Shown here one piece after another: positions 38,367-47,535 of a stretch of DNA of 64,000 nt. The DNA comes from Burkholderia pyrrocinia. GTDB taxonomy: Bacteria; Pseudomonadota; Gammaproteobacteria; Burkholderiales; Burkholderiaceae. A program made the translations under genes and the position numbers. Position 1 is the stretch's first letter. Each line of letters starts with the position of its first letter. The stretch lies in assembly GCF_003330765.1 (NCBI RefSeq), contig NZ_CP024902.1, positions 1,550,001 to 1,614,000 on the forward strand, given 5' to 3'. The notes under the pieces are model-generated. The model searched no databases. It saw only the letters and a program-made list of their open reading frames with translations, and was not told the DNA's origin.

Positions 38367-38684
38367 CTACAGCGGGATCTTGCCGGTGCAGATGTCCTTG
38401 AACATCACCCAGTCGCCCATCAGGCTGTAGATCGGGTGCCGGAACGTGGCCGGGCGGTTCTTCTCGAAGAAGAAGTGTCCGACCCACGCGAACGCGTAGC
38501 CGCAGACGACAGCCGCCGGCAGCCACAGCCAGTGGCCCGTCGCGATCGCCATTGCGACGCAGCCGATCACGCCGAGCGAGCCGATGAAGTGCAGCCGCCG
38601 CGACGTCAGGTTCTGGTGTTCGTTCAGGTAATACGGGTAAAAATCAGCGAAGCTGGCGAATTGCTCCGAATGTGTGTGCGCCAT
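38367..38684 (-). CDS. Mpo1-like/DUF962 membrane protein
   Basis: A 105-residue protein with two or three hydrophobic helices. The segments YYLNEHQNLTSRRLHFIGS, WVGHFFFEKNRPATF and HPIYSLMGDWVMF carry the conserved His residues of the DUF962/Mpo1 family, whose yeast member is an Fe(II) dioxygenase of 2-hydroxy fatty acids. Whether the bacterial protein does the same is inference. It is convergent with yihY, with 18 bases between stops. Confidence 0.88.
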   Translation of the reverse strand: MAHTHSEQFASFADFYPYYLNEHQNLTSRRLHFIGSLGVIGCVAMAIATGHWLWLPAAVVCGYAFAWVGHFFFEKNRPATFRHPIYSLMGDWVMFKDICTGKIPL

Positions 38685-38841
38685 GGCCGTCTCCTCGGGC
38701 GGCTGTCGATGGAGTCATTGTGCGGCGGGCGGCCGGTGTCCGCAAGCGGGGGCGGCCCGTCGCGCCGGGCCGAGCTTTCTTTTTGACAGGCTTTCCGATA
38801 GGATCGAAAGAGGTTTTGCATTCAAGCATGAGGGGACTACG

Positions 38842-39297
38842 ATGCGCGTCAGCGATATTCTGAAAGTGAAGGGCAACACGCTGTTTACGGTGACGCCCGA
38901 TATGCCGCTGCGCGAAGCGGTCGATACGATGGCCGAGCACGATATCGGTTCGCTTGTCGTGATGGAGTACGGCGATCTCGTCGGGATGCTGACGTTCCGC
39001 GAGATCATCCTGCGCCTGCACGTCAACGGCGGTGCGATCGGCGACGTGCAGGTGCGCAAGGTGATGGACGAGCCGCTCACGTGCACGCCGGAAACGGACG
39101 TCAACGAAGTGCGCCGGATGATGCTCGAGCGCCACGCGCGCTACATGCCCGTGCTCGACAAGAAGGTGCTGATGGGCGTCATTTCGTTCTACGACGTCGC
39201 GAAGACGGTCGTCGAGGCGCAGAGCTTCGAGAACCGGATGCTGAAGGCGTACATCCGCGACTGGCCGGAATCGGAAGCCGAAGCGCACAAGCCGTGA
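38842..39297 (+). CDS. CBS-domain protein
   Basis: A 151-residue protein with two CBS repeats (about 8-65 and 72-130) and little else. It begins MRVSDILKVKGNTLFTVTPDM, and the repeats read AVDTMAEHDIGSLVVMEYGDLVGMLTFREI and DEVRRMMLERHARYMPVL-like, LMGVISFYDV. ATG 38842 has GAGGGG ahead of it. Such pairs bind adenosyl ligands and act as energy sensors; its partner is unknown. A strong terminator follows. Confidence 0.92.
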   Translation: MRVSDILKVKGNTLFTVTPDMPLREAVDTMAEHDIGSLVVMEYGDLVGMLTFREIILRLHVNGGAIGDVQVRKVMDEPLTCTPETDVNEVRRMMLERHARYMPVLDKKVLMGVISFYDVAKTVVEAQSFENRMLKAYIRDWPESEAEAHKP

Positions 39298-39346
39298 ACC
39301 ACGCCGCGCCCGGCGCCTTGATGCGTGGGCGCAGCCATCCGTCACG

Positions 39347-39381
39347 CGGCGGCGCAGGTTTGTCCTGCGCCGCCGTTTTTT
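39347..39381 (+). terminator. Rho-independent terminator after the CBS gene
   Basis: CGGCGGCGCAGG (39347-39358) and CCTGCGCCGCCG (39364-39375) form a perfect 12-base stem with loop TTTGT, followed by six T. Confidence 0.93.
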
Positions 39382-39442
39382 CAACGACAACACAACAACA
39401 AGGCCCGCGCAGCTTCGCCAAGACGATGCGCGCGTATTCCGC

Positions 39443-41377
39443 ATGAGCGATCAAACGCAAGCCACTTCCGGGCGGCACGGCGAACGGGACGCCCACGCGT
39501 CGCAGTTCGACCTGCTGCGCGAGCGCCGTTTCGCGCCGTTCTTCACGACCCAGTTCCTCGGCGCGCTGAACGACAACGTCTTCAAGATCGGCTTCACGTC
39601 GCTCGTCACCTATCACACCGCGCGATTCGCCGGCGTCGATGCGAAGACGGCTGCGTTCCTGATTTCCGCGATCTTCATCCTGCCGTTCGTGCTGTTCTCG
39701 GCGACGTCCGGCCAGATCGCGGACAAATACGACAAGGCGACCCTCACGCGCTTCGTGAAGACCTTCGAGATCGCGCTGATGCTGGTCGGCGCGGCCGGCT
39801 TCGTCACGCACAGCGCGCCCCTGCTGTATCTGTGCACGTTCATGATGGGGATGCACTCGACGCTGTTCGGGCCCGTCAAGTATTCGTACCTGCCGCAGCA
39901 TCTCGGCGAGCATGAGCTGGTCGGCGGCAACGGCCTCGTCGAAATGGGCACGTTCATCGCGATCCTGATCGGCACGATCATCGGTGGCGCGGCCGCGGGC
40001 ATCGAAGGCAGCGGCGAGCGCGTGCTTGCCGTGAGCGTCGTCGTCATCGCGCTTGCGGGGCGGCTCGTCGCGCAGCGCGTGCCGTCCACGCCGGCGCCGC
40101 AGCCCGATCTCGTGATCAACTGGAATCCGGTCAGCGAAACCTGGCGCAACCTCGGGCTCGCGCGGCAGAACCGCACCGTGTTCCTGAGCCTGCTCGGCAT
40201 CTCGTGGCTGTGGTTCGTCGGCGCGACGTTCCTCACGTCGTTCTTCAATTTCGCGAAGGACGTGCTGTCCGCGAGCCCCGACGTCGTCACGATCCTGCTC
40301 GGGACGTTCTCGGTCGGCATCGGCCTCGGCTCGCTGCTGTGCGAACGGCTGTCGCAGCGGCGCGTCGAGATCGGCCTCGTGCCGCTCGGCTCGATCGGCA
40401 TCAGCGTGTTCGCGATCGAGCTGTATTTCGCGAGCCACGCGCTGCCGTCGCCCGGCCACCTGCTGTCGGTCGGTGAATTCCTGGCCAGCGCGCGCCACTG
40501 GCGCATCCTTGCGGACCTGTTCCTGCTCGCGATGTTCGGCGGTTTCTACAGCGTGCCGCTGTACGCGCTGATCCAGAGCCGCAGCGCGCCGACGCACCGC
40601 GCGCGGATCATCGCCGCGAACAATATCCTGAACGCGCTGTTCATGATCCTGTCGGCCGTGATGGCGATGGGGCTGACCAAGGCCGGCGTCGACATCCCGG
40701 GCCTGTTCCTCGTCACCGCGCTGCTGAACGTCGTCGTCGCGGCATATATCTACCTGCTCGTGCCCGAGTTCCTGCTGCGCTTCGTCGCGTGGGTGCTGGT
40801 GCACACCTTCTACCGGATTCGCCTCGTGCACGCGGAGCGGATCCCGGCGGAGGGAGGAGCCGTGCTCGTGTGCAACCACGTCAGCTACGTCGATGCGCTC
40901 GTGCTGGCCGCCGCGAGCCCGCGCCCGATCCGTTTCGTGATGGATCACCGGATCTTCAAGACGCGCTTCGCGAGCTGGGTGTTCCGGCATGCGAAGGCGA
41001 TCCCGATCGCGCCGCGCCACGAGGATCCCGCGATGCTCGCGCGCGCGTACGACCTGTGCGAGGCCGCGCTGAAGGACGGCGAACTCGTGTGCATCTTCCC
41101 CGAGGGCAAGCTGACGAAGACGGGCGATATCAACACGTTCCACCACGGCATCACCGAGATCCTGGGCCGTACGCCGGCGCCCGTGATTCCGATGGCGCTG
41201 CGCGGGCTTTGGGGCAGCTATTTTTCACGGCATTCCGATGCGCGGATGCCGCGGCCCATCAAGCGCGGCGTGATGAGCCGGCTGACGCTGGCGGTCGGCG
41301 AGCCGGTCTCGGCGTCGGTCGCGACGCCCGAGTCGCTGCAGGCCGCGGTGACCGAGCTGCGCGGCGCGCGGAAGTAG
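39443..41377 (+). CDS. LplT-like MFS transporter fused to a PlsC acyltransferase
   Basis: A 644-residue fusion. Residues about 25-430 form an MFS transporter of the lysophospholipid transporter (LplT) type (FFTTQFLGALNDNVFKIGF). Residues about 450-640 form a 1-acylglycerol-3-phosphate acyltransferase domain with the catalytic NHVSYVD (HX4D) near residue 475 and FPEGKLTKTGDI near 553. The likely job is to flip lysophospholipid inward and reacylate it. Many relatives carry a third, AMP-binding acyl-ACP synthetase domain (Aas type), which is absent here. It stands alone before aroC. Confidence 0.92.
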   Translation: MSDQTQATSGRHGERDAHASQFDLLRERRFAPFFTTQFLGALNDNVFKIGFTSLVTYHTARFAGVDAKTAAFLISAIFILPFVLFSATSGQIADKYDKATLTRFVKTFEIALMLVGAAGFVTHSAPLLYLCTFMMGMHSTLFGPVKYSYLPQHLGEHELVGGNGLVEMGTFIAILIGTIIGGAAAGIEGSGERVLAVSVVVIALAGRLVAQRVPSTPAPQPDLVINWNPVSETWRNLGLARQNRTVFLSLLGISWLWFVGATFLTSFFNFAKDVLSASPDVVTILLGTFSVGIGLGSLLCERLSQRRVEIGLVPLGSIGISVFAIELYFASHALPSPGHLLSVGEFLASARHWRILADLFLLAMFGGFYSVPLYALIQSRSAPTHRARIIAANNILNALFMILSAVMAMGLTKAGVDIPGLFLVTALLNVVVAAYIYLLVPEFLLRFVAWVLVHTFYRIRLVHAERIPAEGGAVLVCNHVSYVDALVLAAASPRPIRFVMDHRIFKTRFASWVFRHAKAIPIAPRHEDPAMLARAYDLCEAALKDGELVCIFPEGKLTKTGDINTFHHGITEILGRTPAPVIPMALRGLWGSYFSRHSDARMPRPIKRGVMSRLTLAVGEPVSASVATPESLQAAVTELRGARK

Positions 41378-41623
41378 GCGGGCGCCCGCCGGCATCGCGC
41401 GGGCAGGCATCCGGCCGCAACCCGGCCGGGACGGGCTCCCGGCCGCACCACCCGGGGCGCGCGTGCACGCACCGGGCGCCCGGTCGGCGTTTCATGCGGC
41501 CCGCGCGTCCGGGACGGCTGGCATAATAGCGGCTTACCTCTTTTTCTCGACCGGCAAACGATCGACCTGCCTGCGGCCCGGGCAGCGCATCGGTTTGCTC
41601 ATTTCTCTTTGGGCGGTTCCATC

Positions 41624-42724
41624 ATGTCCGGCAATACCCTCGGCACGCTTTTCACTGTCACGACCTTTGGCGAATCGCACGGTCCCGCGATCGGCTGCGT
41701 GATCGACGGCTGCCCGCCGGGGATGGGGCTGACCGAAGCGGACATCCAGATCGAGCTCGATCGCCGCAAGCCCGGCACGTCGCGGCACGTGACGCAACGG
41801 CAGGAGGCCGACGAGGTCGAGATCCTGTCGGGCGTGTTCGAAGGCCTGACGACCGGCACGCCGATCGCGCTGCTGATCCGCAACACCGACCAGCGCAGCA
41901 AGGACTACGGCAACATCGTCGAGACGTTCCGACCCGGCCACGCCGATTACACCTACTGGCAGAAATACGGCATCCGCGACTACCGCGGCGGCGGCCGCTC
42001 GTCCGCGCGCCTGACCGCGCCGATCGTCGGCGCGGGTGCGGTCGCGAAGAAGTGGCTGCGCGAGCGCTTCGGTGTCGAGGTGCGCGGCTACATGAGCGGC
42101 CTCGGCGAGATCGACGTGCCGTTCGTCGACTGGTCGCACGTGCACGAGAATCCGTTCTTCTCGCCGAACGCGGCGGTCGTTCCGGAGCTCGAAGCCTACA
42201 TGGATGCGCTGCGCAAGGAGGGCGATTCGATCGGCGCGCGCATCGACGTCGTCGCGTCGGGCGTGCCGGTCGGATGGGGCGAGCCCGTGTTCGACCGCCT
42301 CGATGCGGACATCGCGAAGGCGATGATGAGCATCAACGCGGTGAAGGGTGTCGAGATCGGCGCGGGCTTCGACAGCGTCGCGCAGCGCGGCTCGGTGCAT
42401 GGCGACGAGCTGACGCCGGGCGGTTTCGTCGGCAACCATGCGGGTGGCGTGCTGGGCGGGATTTCGACGGGGCAGGACATCACCGTGTCGATCGCGATCA
42501 AGCCGACGTCGAGCATCCGCACGCCGCGTCGTTCGATCACGAAGGCCGGCGAACAGGCGACGGTGGAAACGTTCGGCCGCCACGATCCCTGCGTCGGCAT
42601 TCGTGCGACGCCGATCGCCGAGTCGATGCTCGCGCTGGTGCTGATCGACCATGCGCTGCGCCATCGCGCGCAGTGCGGCGACGTCGAGACGCCGACGCCG
42701 AAGATTGCCGGCAGCGCGACCTGA
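41624..42724 (+). CDS. aroC: Chorismate synthase
   Basis: A 366-residue enzyme that converts EPSP to chorismate, the last common step of aromatic amino acid synthesis, using reduced FMN. It shows [20 protein letters not shown] at the N-terminus, the family signatures [13 protein letters not shown] ([20 protein letters not shown]) near residue 123 and [15 protein letters not shown] (as [10 protein letters not shown]) near the C-terminus. ATG 41624 is preferred over a GTG five codons upstream. CATAAT at 41522-41527 may be its -10 element. The gap before it (41378-41623) is GC-rich with small dyads only. Confidence 0.97.
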   Translation: MSGNTLGTLFTVTTFGESHGPAIGCVIDGCPPGMGLTEADIQIELDRRKPGTSRHVTQRQEADEVEILSGVFEGLTTGTPIALLIRNTDQRSKDYGNIVETFRPGHADYTYWQKYGIRDYRGGGRSSARLTAPIVGAGAVAKKWLRERFGVEVRGYMSGLGEIDVPFVDWSHVHENPFFSPNAAVVPELEAYMDALRKEGDSIGARIDVVASGVPVGWGEPVFDRLDADIAKAMMSINAVKGVEIGAGFDSVAQRGSVHGDELTPGGFVGNHAGGVLGGISTGQDITVSIAIKPTSSIRTPRRSITKAGEQATVETFGRHDPCVGIRATPIAESMLALVLIDHALRHRAQCGDVETPTPKIAGSAT

Positions 42725-42778
42725 CGCAAGCGGGCGGGGCGCAGCGCGTCTCGCTCGGCAAGTCGTGCGGAGCATGCA

Positions 42779-42816
42779 AAACGGGGCGCTGCTTGATGCA
42801 GCGCCCCGTTTCGTTT
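42779..42816 (+). terminator. Rho-independent terminator after aroC
   Basis: AAACGGGGCGCTGC (42779-42792) pairs perfectly with GCAGCGCCCCGTTT (42798-42811) around TTGAT, with further T residues downstream. Confidence 0.9.
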
Positions 42817-42824
42817 GCGGCGGC

Positions 42825-42853
42825 CAAAAAACGCGCCGCTCGTGGCGGCGCGT
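42825..42853 (-). terminator. Rho-independent terminator after the ETF-QO gene
   Basis: On the minus strand ACGCGCCGC and GCGGCGCGT pair around CACGA, followed by a run of T (the A-run at 42826-42831 on the plus strand). It lies ten bases past the ETF-QO stop codon. Confidence 0.9.
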
Positions 42854-42862
42854 TCCGGCAGG

Positions 42863-44536
42863 TTACATATTCGGGTAATTCGGCCCGCCGCCGCCTTCCG
42901 GCGTAACCCACACGATGTTCTGCGTCGGGTCCTTGATGTCGCAGGTCTTGCAGTGCACGCAGTTCTGCGCGTTGATCACCAGCCGATCGCTGCCGTCGTC
43001 GTTCTTCACGAACTCGTACACCGCCGCCGGGCAGAACCGCGCCTCCGGCCCCGCGTACGTGCGCAGGTTCACGTTCACCGGCACGCTCGCATCCTTCAGC
43101 GTCAGGTGCGCCGGCTGGTTTTCCTCGTGGTTCGTGTTCGAGACGAACACCGACGACAGCCGGTCGAACGTCAGCTTGCCGTCCGGCTTCGGGTACGCGA
43201 TCGGCTCGCACTGCGATGCCGGCTTCAGCATTTCGTGGTCCGCATGCTGGTGATGCAGCGTCCACGGCACGTTGCCGCCCATCACCTTCTGCTCGAGCCC
43301 GACCATCAGCGTGCCGAGGTACAGCCCCTTGGCCATCCACTGCTTGAAGTTGCGCGCGCGGTACAGCTCCGTGTACAGCCACGACTGCTTGAAGGCGTCC
43401 GGATACGCGTGGAGCTCGTCCGACTGGCGGCCGGCCTGCACCGCGTCGAACGCGGCGTCGGCGGCCAGCATGCCGGTCTTGATCGCCGCGTGGCTGCCCT
43501 TGATCCGCGACGCGTTCAGGAAGCCCGCGTCGTCGCCGATCAGCGCGCCGCCCGGGAACACCGTCTTCGGCAGCGACAGCAGCCCGCCCGCGGTGATCGC
43601 GCGCGCGCCGTACGACACGCGCTTGCCGCCTTCCAGGAACGCGCGGATCGACGGGTGCGTCTTGTAGCGCTGGAACTCCTCGAACGGCGACAGGTACGGG
43701 TTCGTGTAGCCCAGGCCCACCACGAAGCCGACCACGACCTGGTTGTTGTCCATGTGATACAGGAACGAGCCGCCGTACGTGTCGGACTTCAGCGGCCAGC
43801 CGGCCGTGTGGATCACGAGGCCCGGCTTGTGCTTGGCGGGATCGATTTCCCACAGTTCCTTGATGCCGATCCCGTACGCCTGCGGATCCGCGTTCGCGTC
43901 GAGCTTGAACTTCGAGATCAGCTGGCGGCCCAGATGACCGCGGCAGCCTTCGGCGAACAGCGTGTACTTCGCGTGCAACTCCATGCCGAGCTGGAAGTTC
44001 TCGGTCGGCTCGCCGTCCTTGCCCACGCCCATGTTGCCGGTCGCGACGCCCTTCACGGAACCATCGTCGTGGTACAGGATCTCGGCGGCCGGGAAGCCCG
44101 GGAAGATCTCGACGCCCAGCGCCTCGGCCTGCGTGCCGAGCCAGCGCGTGACGTTGCCCAGCGAAATCACGTAGTTGCCGTGGTTCTTGAAGTTCTCGGG
44201 CAGCGCCCAGTTCGGCGTCGTTACCGCGCTCTTCTCGGACAGGAACAGGAAGCGGTCTTCGCTCACCTCGACGGTGAGCGGCGCGCCCTGTTCCTTCCAG
44301 TCGGGGAACAGCTCGGTGATCGCGCGCGGGTCCATCACCGCACCCGACAGGATGTGCGCGCCGATCTCGGAACCCTTCTCGAGCACGCACACGCCGATCT
44401 CGGCGCCTTTCTCGGCGGCCAGCTGCTTGAGCCGGATCGCCGCCGACAGCCCGGCGGGGCCGCCGCCGACGATCACGACGTCGTATTCCATCGATTCGCG
44501 CGGGCCGTATTGCTCGATGAGGCTTGCGGGGGTCAT
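42863..44536 (-). CDS. Electron transfer flavoprotein-ubiquinone oxidoreductase
   Basis: A 557-residue membrane-associated flavoprotein with a 4Fe-4S cluster. It passes electrons from ETF, fed by acyl-CoA dehydrogenases, to ubiquinone. The FAD motif YDVVIVGGGPAGLSAAIRL begins at about residue 17. The C-terminal iron-sulfur segment has Cys in RFCPAAVYEF and QNCVHCKTCDIKDP. The start at ATG 44536 (MTPASLIEQY) is supported by AGAGGA seven bases upstream; the frame is open further up without a better start. It is divergent from an SDR-thioesterase pair, suggesting shared control with fatty-acid metabolism. Confidence 0.96.
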   Translation of the reverse strand: MTPASLIEQYGPRESMEYDVVIVGGGPAGLSAAIRLKQLAAEKGAEIGVCVLEKGSEIGAHILSGAVMDPRAITELFPDWKEQGAPLTVEVSEDRFLFLSEKSAVTTPNWALPENFKNHGNYVISLGNVTRWLGTQAEALGVEIFPGFPAAEILYHDDGSVKGVATGNMGVGKDGEPTENFQLGMELHAKYTLFAEGCRGHLGRQLISKFKLDANADPQAYGIGIKELWEIDPAKHKPGLVIHTAGWPLKSDTYGGSFLYHMDNNQVVVGFVVGLGYTNPYLSPFEEFQRYKTHPSIRAFLEGGKRVSYGARAITAGGLLSLPKTVFPGGALIGDDAGFLNASRIKGSHAAIKTGMLAADAAFDAVQAGRQSDELHAYPDAFKQSWLYTELYRARNFKQWMAKGLYLGTLMVGLEQKVMGGNVPWTLHHQHADHEMLKPASQCEPIAYPKPDGKLTFDRLSSVFVSNTNHEENQPAHLTLKDASVPVNVNLRTYAGPEARFCPAAVYEFVKNDDGSDRLVINAQNCVHCKTCDIKDPTQNIVWVTPEGGGGPNYPNM

Positions 44537-44545
44537 TGGCGTTCC

Positions 44546-44558
44546 TCTAACCGTTAGA
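44546..44558. promoter_or_regulatory. Perfect palindrome at the ETF-QO ribosome site
   Basis: TCTAAC-C-GTTAGA is symmetric about one base and overlaps the AGAGGA ribosome site region of the ETF-QO gene. It could be an operator or a small RNA hairpin. Confidence 0.4.
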
Positions 44559-44622
44559 ATGCTTTTATTCGGGAGCGTATTGTCTGCGAAACGAAACGCT
44601 TGCCGCAACAGCATGCGTCTAG

Positions 44623-44652
44623 ATTAGCACGACCGTTCTATTTTTTGTGCTA
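44623..44652. promoter_or_regulatory. Candidate operator in the ETF-QO/SDR divergent gap
   Basis: ATTAGCACGACCGTTCTATT (44623-44642) is an imperfect palindrome of the TNAG-ACG--CGT-CT type. In addition TAGCAC (44625-44630) and GTGCTA (44647-44652) are exact inverted arms. The position between divergent fatty-acid-related genes fits a TetR-type repressor site; which repressor is unknown. Confidence 0.4.
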
Positions 44653-44714
44653 GGGTAATGCTGCTCGGCCGTGCTGCCCGAGCTGGCGAAATGACATCGA
44701 AAGGGGATGTGCAA

Positions 44715-45491
44715 ATGGGTCGATCGATCAATCTGGAAGGCAAGGTTGCGCTGGTCACGGGCGCGTCGAGCGGCCTCGGCCAGCGCTTTGCGCAGGTGCT
44801 GTCGCAGGCCGGCGCGAAGGTCGTGCTCGCAAGCCGCCGCGTCGAGCGCCTGAAGGAATTGCGTGCGGAGATCGAGGCGGCGGGCGGTGCCGCGCACGTC
44901 GTGTCGCTCGACGTCACCGACGTCCAGAGTATCAAGGCGGCGGTCGCGCATGCCGAGACGGAAGCCGGCACGATCGACATCCTCGTGAACAATTCGGGCG
45001 TTTCGACGATGCAGAAGCTCGTCGACGTGACGCCCGCCGATTTCGAGTTCGTATTCGATACCAATACGCGCGGCGCATTTTTCGTTGCGCAGGAAGTCGC
45101 GAAACGGATGATGATGCGCGCCAACGGCAACGGCAAGCCGCCGTACCGGATCATCAACATCGCGTCGGTGGCCGGGCTGCGCGCGTTCCCGCAGATCGGG
45201 CTGTACGCGATGAGCAAGTCCGCGGTCGTGCAGATGACGCGCGCGATGGCGCTCGAATGGGGGCGCCACGGGATCAACGTCAACGCGATCTGTCCGGGCT
45301 ATATCGATACCGAAATCAATCATTACCTGTGGGAAACCGAGCAGGGCCAGAAGCTGCAGTCGATGCTGCCGCGCCGGCGCGTCGGCAAGCCGCAGGATCT
45401 CGACGGGCTGTTGTTGCTGCTCGCGGCCGACGAGTCGCAGTTCATCAATGGCTCGATTATCTCCGCCGACGACGGCTTCGGCGTCGCCTGA
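44715..45491 (+). CDS. SDR-family oxidoreductase (3-ketoacyl reductase-like)
   Basis: A 258-residue short-chain dehydrogenase/reductase. It shows the cofactor motif VTGASSGLGQRFA (residues about 14-26), NNSGVSTMQK, the catalytic Ser in NIASVAGLRAF and YAMSK with the catalytic Tyr/Lys near residue 172. ATG 44715 is set by AAGGGG eight bases earlier. The substrate is not clear; the next gene encodes a thioesterase and the divergent gene encodes ETF-QO, so an acyl-CoA or hydroxyacyl substrate is likely. Confidence 0.9.
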   Translation: MGRSINLEGKVALVTGASSGLGQRFAQVLSQAGAKVVLASRRVERLKELRAEIEAAGGAAHVVSLDVTDVQSIKAAVAHAETEAGTIDILVNNSGVSTMQKLVDVTPADFEFVFDTNTRGAFFVAQEVAKRMMMRANGNGKPPYRIINIASVAGLRAFPQIGLYAMSKSAVVQMTRAMALEWGRHGINVNAICPGYIDTEINHYLWETEQGQKLQSMLPRRRVGKPQDLDGLLLLLAADESQFINGSIISADDGFGVA

Positions 45492-45523
45492 GCGGATGAC
45501 ATTCAGCAACAAAGAAGACTGCA

Positions 45524-45955
45524 ATGAGCGATTATTCCCCCGTTTTTGAGATGTCGATGCCGATCCGCTGGGGCGACATGGACGCGTTCGGCCATGTGAA
45601 CAACACGGTCTATTTCCGCTACATGGAGCAGGCGCGGATCTCGTGGTTCGAGGAGCTCGGCATTGCCGGCGGCAACGGCGAGGGGCAGGGGCCCGTCATC
45701 GTCACGGCGTCGATGGAGTTCCTCAAGCAACTGCACTATCCGGGCGACGTGATCGCGAAGATGTCGGCTGCGAAGCCCGGCCGAAGCAGCTTCGACACCG
45801 GTTTCGAGCTCACGCGCGCGGACGATCCGCAGCATGTCTATGCGCGCGGCAACGCGCGTTGCGTATGGGTCGACTACGCGCTGGGCAAGTCGGCACCGCT
45901 GCCGCCGTTACTGCGCGACACGATCGAGCGCGCGCTCGCGACGAAGGTCGGCTGA
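45524..45955 (+). CDS. Hotdog-fold acyl-CoA thioesterase (4HBT/YbgC-like)
   Basis: A 143-residue single-hotdog thioesterase. The segment PIRWGDMDAFGHVNNTVYFRYMEQAR carries the catalytic Asp and the conserved HVNN of the 4-hydroxybenzoyl-CoA thioesterase family. It lies 32 bases after the SDR gene and is probably in the same operon. The acyl chain preference is unknown. Confidence 0.92.
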   Translation: MSDYSPVFEMSMPIRWGDMDAFGHVNNTVYFRYMEQARISWFEELGIAGGNGEGQGPVIVTASMEFLKQLHYPGDVIAKMSAAKPGRSSFDTGFELTRADDPQHVYARGNARCVWVDYALGKSAPLPPLLRDTIERALATKVG

Positions 45956-46060
45956 GCGTCGCTACGGCGAGGCCGGCGCCGGGTCGCCTGTGGCTCGCCA
46001 TGCCCGTTGTTTCCCGAATCGGCCGCCACATGCGGCCGATCGTCATCCGGGAGCCGCCAT

Positions 46061-46606
46061 TCACTGCCCGAGCAGGCGCTGCAGCAGCTCCGGCGTATTG
46101 TTCGTCCCGTATTTGCGCATCAGCCGCGCGCGGTAGATGTCGACCGTGCGCGAACTGATGTCGAGCACGCGCCCGATCTGCTTGCTGGTCTTGCCGGTCG
46201 CGAGCTGCGCGGCGATCTCGCGCTCTCGCGGGGTCAGCTGGACGGCGACCCGACGCGTCGCGCTCAAATCCTCGAAAGTCCAGACGCCGGCCGAGAGCGG
46301 CGCGGTGCGGTCGAGCGCGCGGCCCGTCACGTGGCACCAGAACAGCTCGCCGTCCGCCCGTTTCATGATTCTGTCATCCGAGTAAATGCCGTTCGCGGCC
46401 ATCACGCGGGAGATGCGCTCGCCGATTCGCTGGAATTCATCCGTCGACGGGTAGAGCACTTCGTACGATTGCCCGATCAGGTCGGCCCGCACGCAACGGA
46501 AGATCGACGCGAGCGCGTCGTTGCAGTCCTCGATTACGCGATCGCGCGACATGACGAGGCCGAGCGGCGCGAGGTGGAAGGCAGTCTGGTAATCGAGAGC
46601 GGGCAT
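46061..46606 (-). CDS. PAS-LuxR-type transcriptional regulator
   Basis: A 181-residue regulator. A PAS domain spans about residues 5-110 (MSRDRVIEDCNDALASIF, GQSYEVLYPSTDEF). A LuxR-type helix-turn-helix spans about 118-178 (LTPREREIAAQLATGKTSKQIGRVLDISSRTVD). I start it at ATG 46606 (MPALDYQTAF); the frame is open further upstream without a better start. It is divergent from scoAB across a 223-base gap, so control of ketone-body or acetoacetate use is the obvious hypothesis. The PAS ligand is unknown. Confidence 0.88.
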   Translation of the reverse strand: MPALDYQTAFHLAPLGLVMSRDRVIEDCNDALASIFRCVRADLIGQSYEVLYPSTDEFQRIGERISRVMAANGIYSDDRIMKRADGELFWCHVTGRALDRTAPLSAGVWTFEDLSATRRVAVQLTPREREIAAQLATGKTSKQIGRVLDISSRTVDIYRARLMRKYGTNNTPELLQRLLGQ

Positions 46607-46829
46607 GGCGCAGGCAAGCGGAGGCAAACGCTTATGTATTTTTGCGTATTGTGCCGCATCCGCGCCGCATCGTACCCTTTCGGGCATCTCGCGGTGGTTT
46701 GCCGCGACATAAAAACAGCGCGCCTCGACGCAGGCATCGCCGTGCATGCATAGAATGATGCGGCGGGCTTGCGAGCCACGTGGGCGCGTGAACCGGTTTC
46801 GCTGGTTTCCATAAAGGAAGGGACAACAG

Positions 46830-47534
46830 ATGAACAAAGTCTATCCAAGCGCGGCTGCCGCGCTGGAAGGGATCGTCCGTGACGGACAGACCTTCGCGGT
46901 GGGCGGCTTCGGCCTGTGCGGGATTCCCGAGGCGCTGATCGCGGCGTTGCGCGATTCGGCCGTCAAGGGCATCACCTGCATCAGCAACAATGCGGGCGTC
47001 GACGGTTTCGGCCTCGGCCTGCTGCTGGAAACGCGCCAGATCAAGAAGATGATCTCGTCGTACGTCGGCGAGAACAAGGAGTTCGAGCGCCAGTACCTGG
47101 CAGGCGAACTCGAGCTCGAATTCACGCCGCAAGGCACGCTCGCCGAAAAGTTGCGTGCGGGCGGCGCGGGCATCCCCGCGTTCTTCACGAACACGGGCTA
47201 CGGCACCGTGATCGCGGAAGGCAAGGAAACACGCCAGTTCGGCGATCGCCACTACGTGCTCGAGCCGTCGCTGACGGCCGACGTCGCGCTCGTGAAGGCC
47301 TGGAAGGCTGACAAGTCCGGCAACCTGATCTATCGCCGCACCGCGCGCAACTTCAACCCGATGTGCGCGATGGCCGGCAAGATCACCGTGGTGGAGGTCG
47401 AGGAGATCGTCGAGAACGGCACATTCGATCCGGACCAGGTCCATACGCCGGGGATTTTCGTGCAGCGCATCGTGCTGAACGCGACGCCTGAAAAACGCAT
47501 CGAACAACGCGTCATCCGCGCGAAAGGAGACTGA
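46830..47534 (+). CDS. scoA: Succinyl-CoA:3-ketoacid CoA-transferase subunit A
   Basis: A 234-residue alpha subunit of a class I CoA transferase that activates acetoacetate with CoA from succinyl-CoA. The signature [17 protein letters not shown] is near residue 20 and [12 protein letters not shown] near 55. AAGGAAGGGA lies just before ATG 46830. The beta subunit gene begins two bases after its stop. A 3-oxoadipate CoA-transferase (PcaI) is the main alternative, but no beta-ketoadipate genes are nearby and the sequence resembles ScoA/AtoD-type subunits. Confidence 0.92.
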   Translation: MNKVYPSAAAALEGIVRDGQTFAVGGFGLCGIPEALIAALRDSAVKGITCISNNAGVDGFGLGLLLETRQIKKMISSYVGENKEFERQYLAGELELEFTPQGTLAEKLRAGGAGIPAFFTNTGYGTVIAEGKETRQFGDRHYVLEPSLTADVALVKAWKADKSGNLIYRRTARNFNPMCAMAGKITVVEVEEIVENGTFDPDQVHTPGIFVQRIVLNATPEKRIEQRVIRAKGD

Positions 47535-47535
47535 C

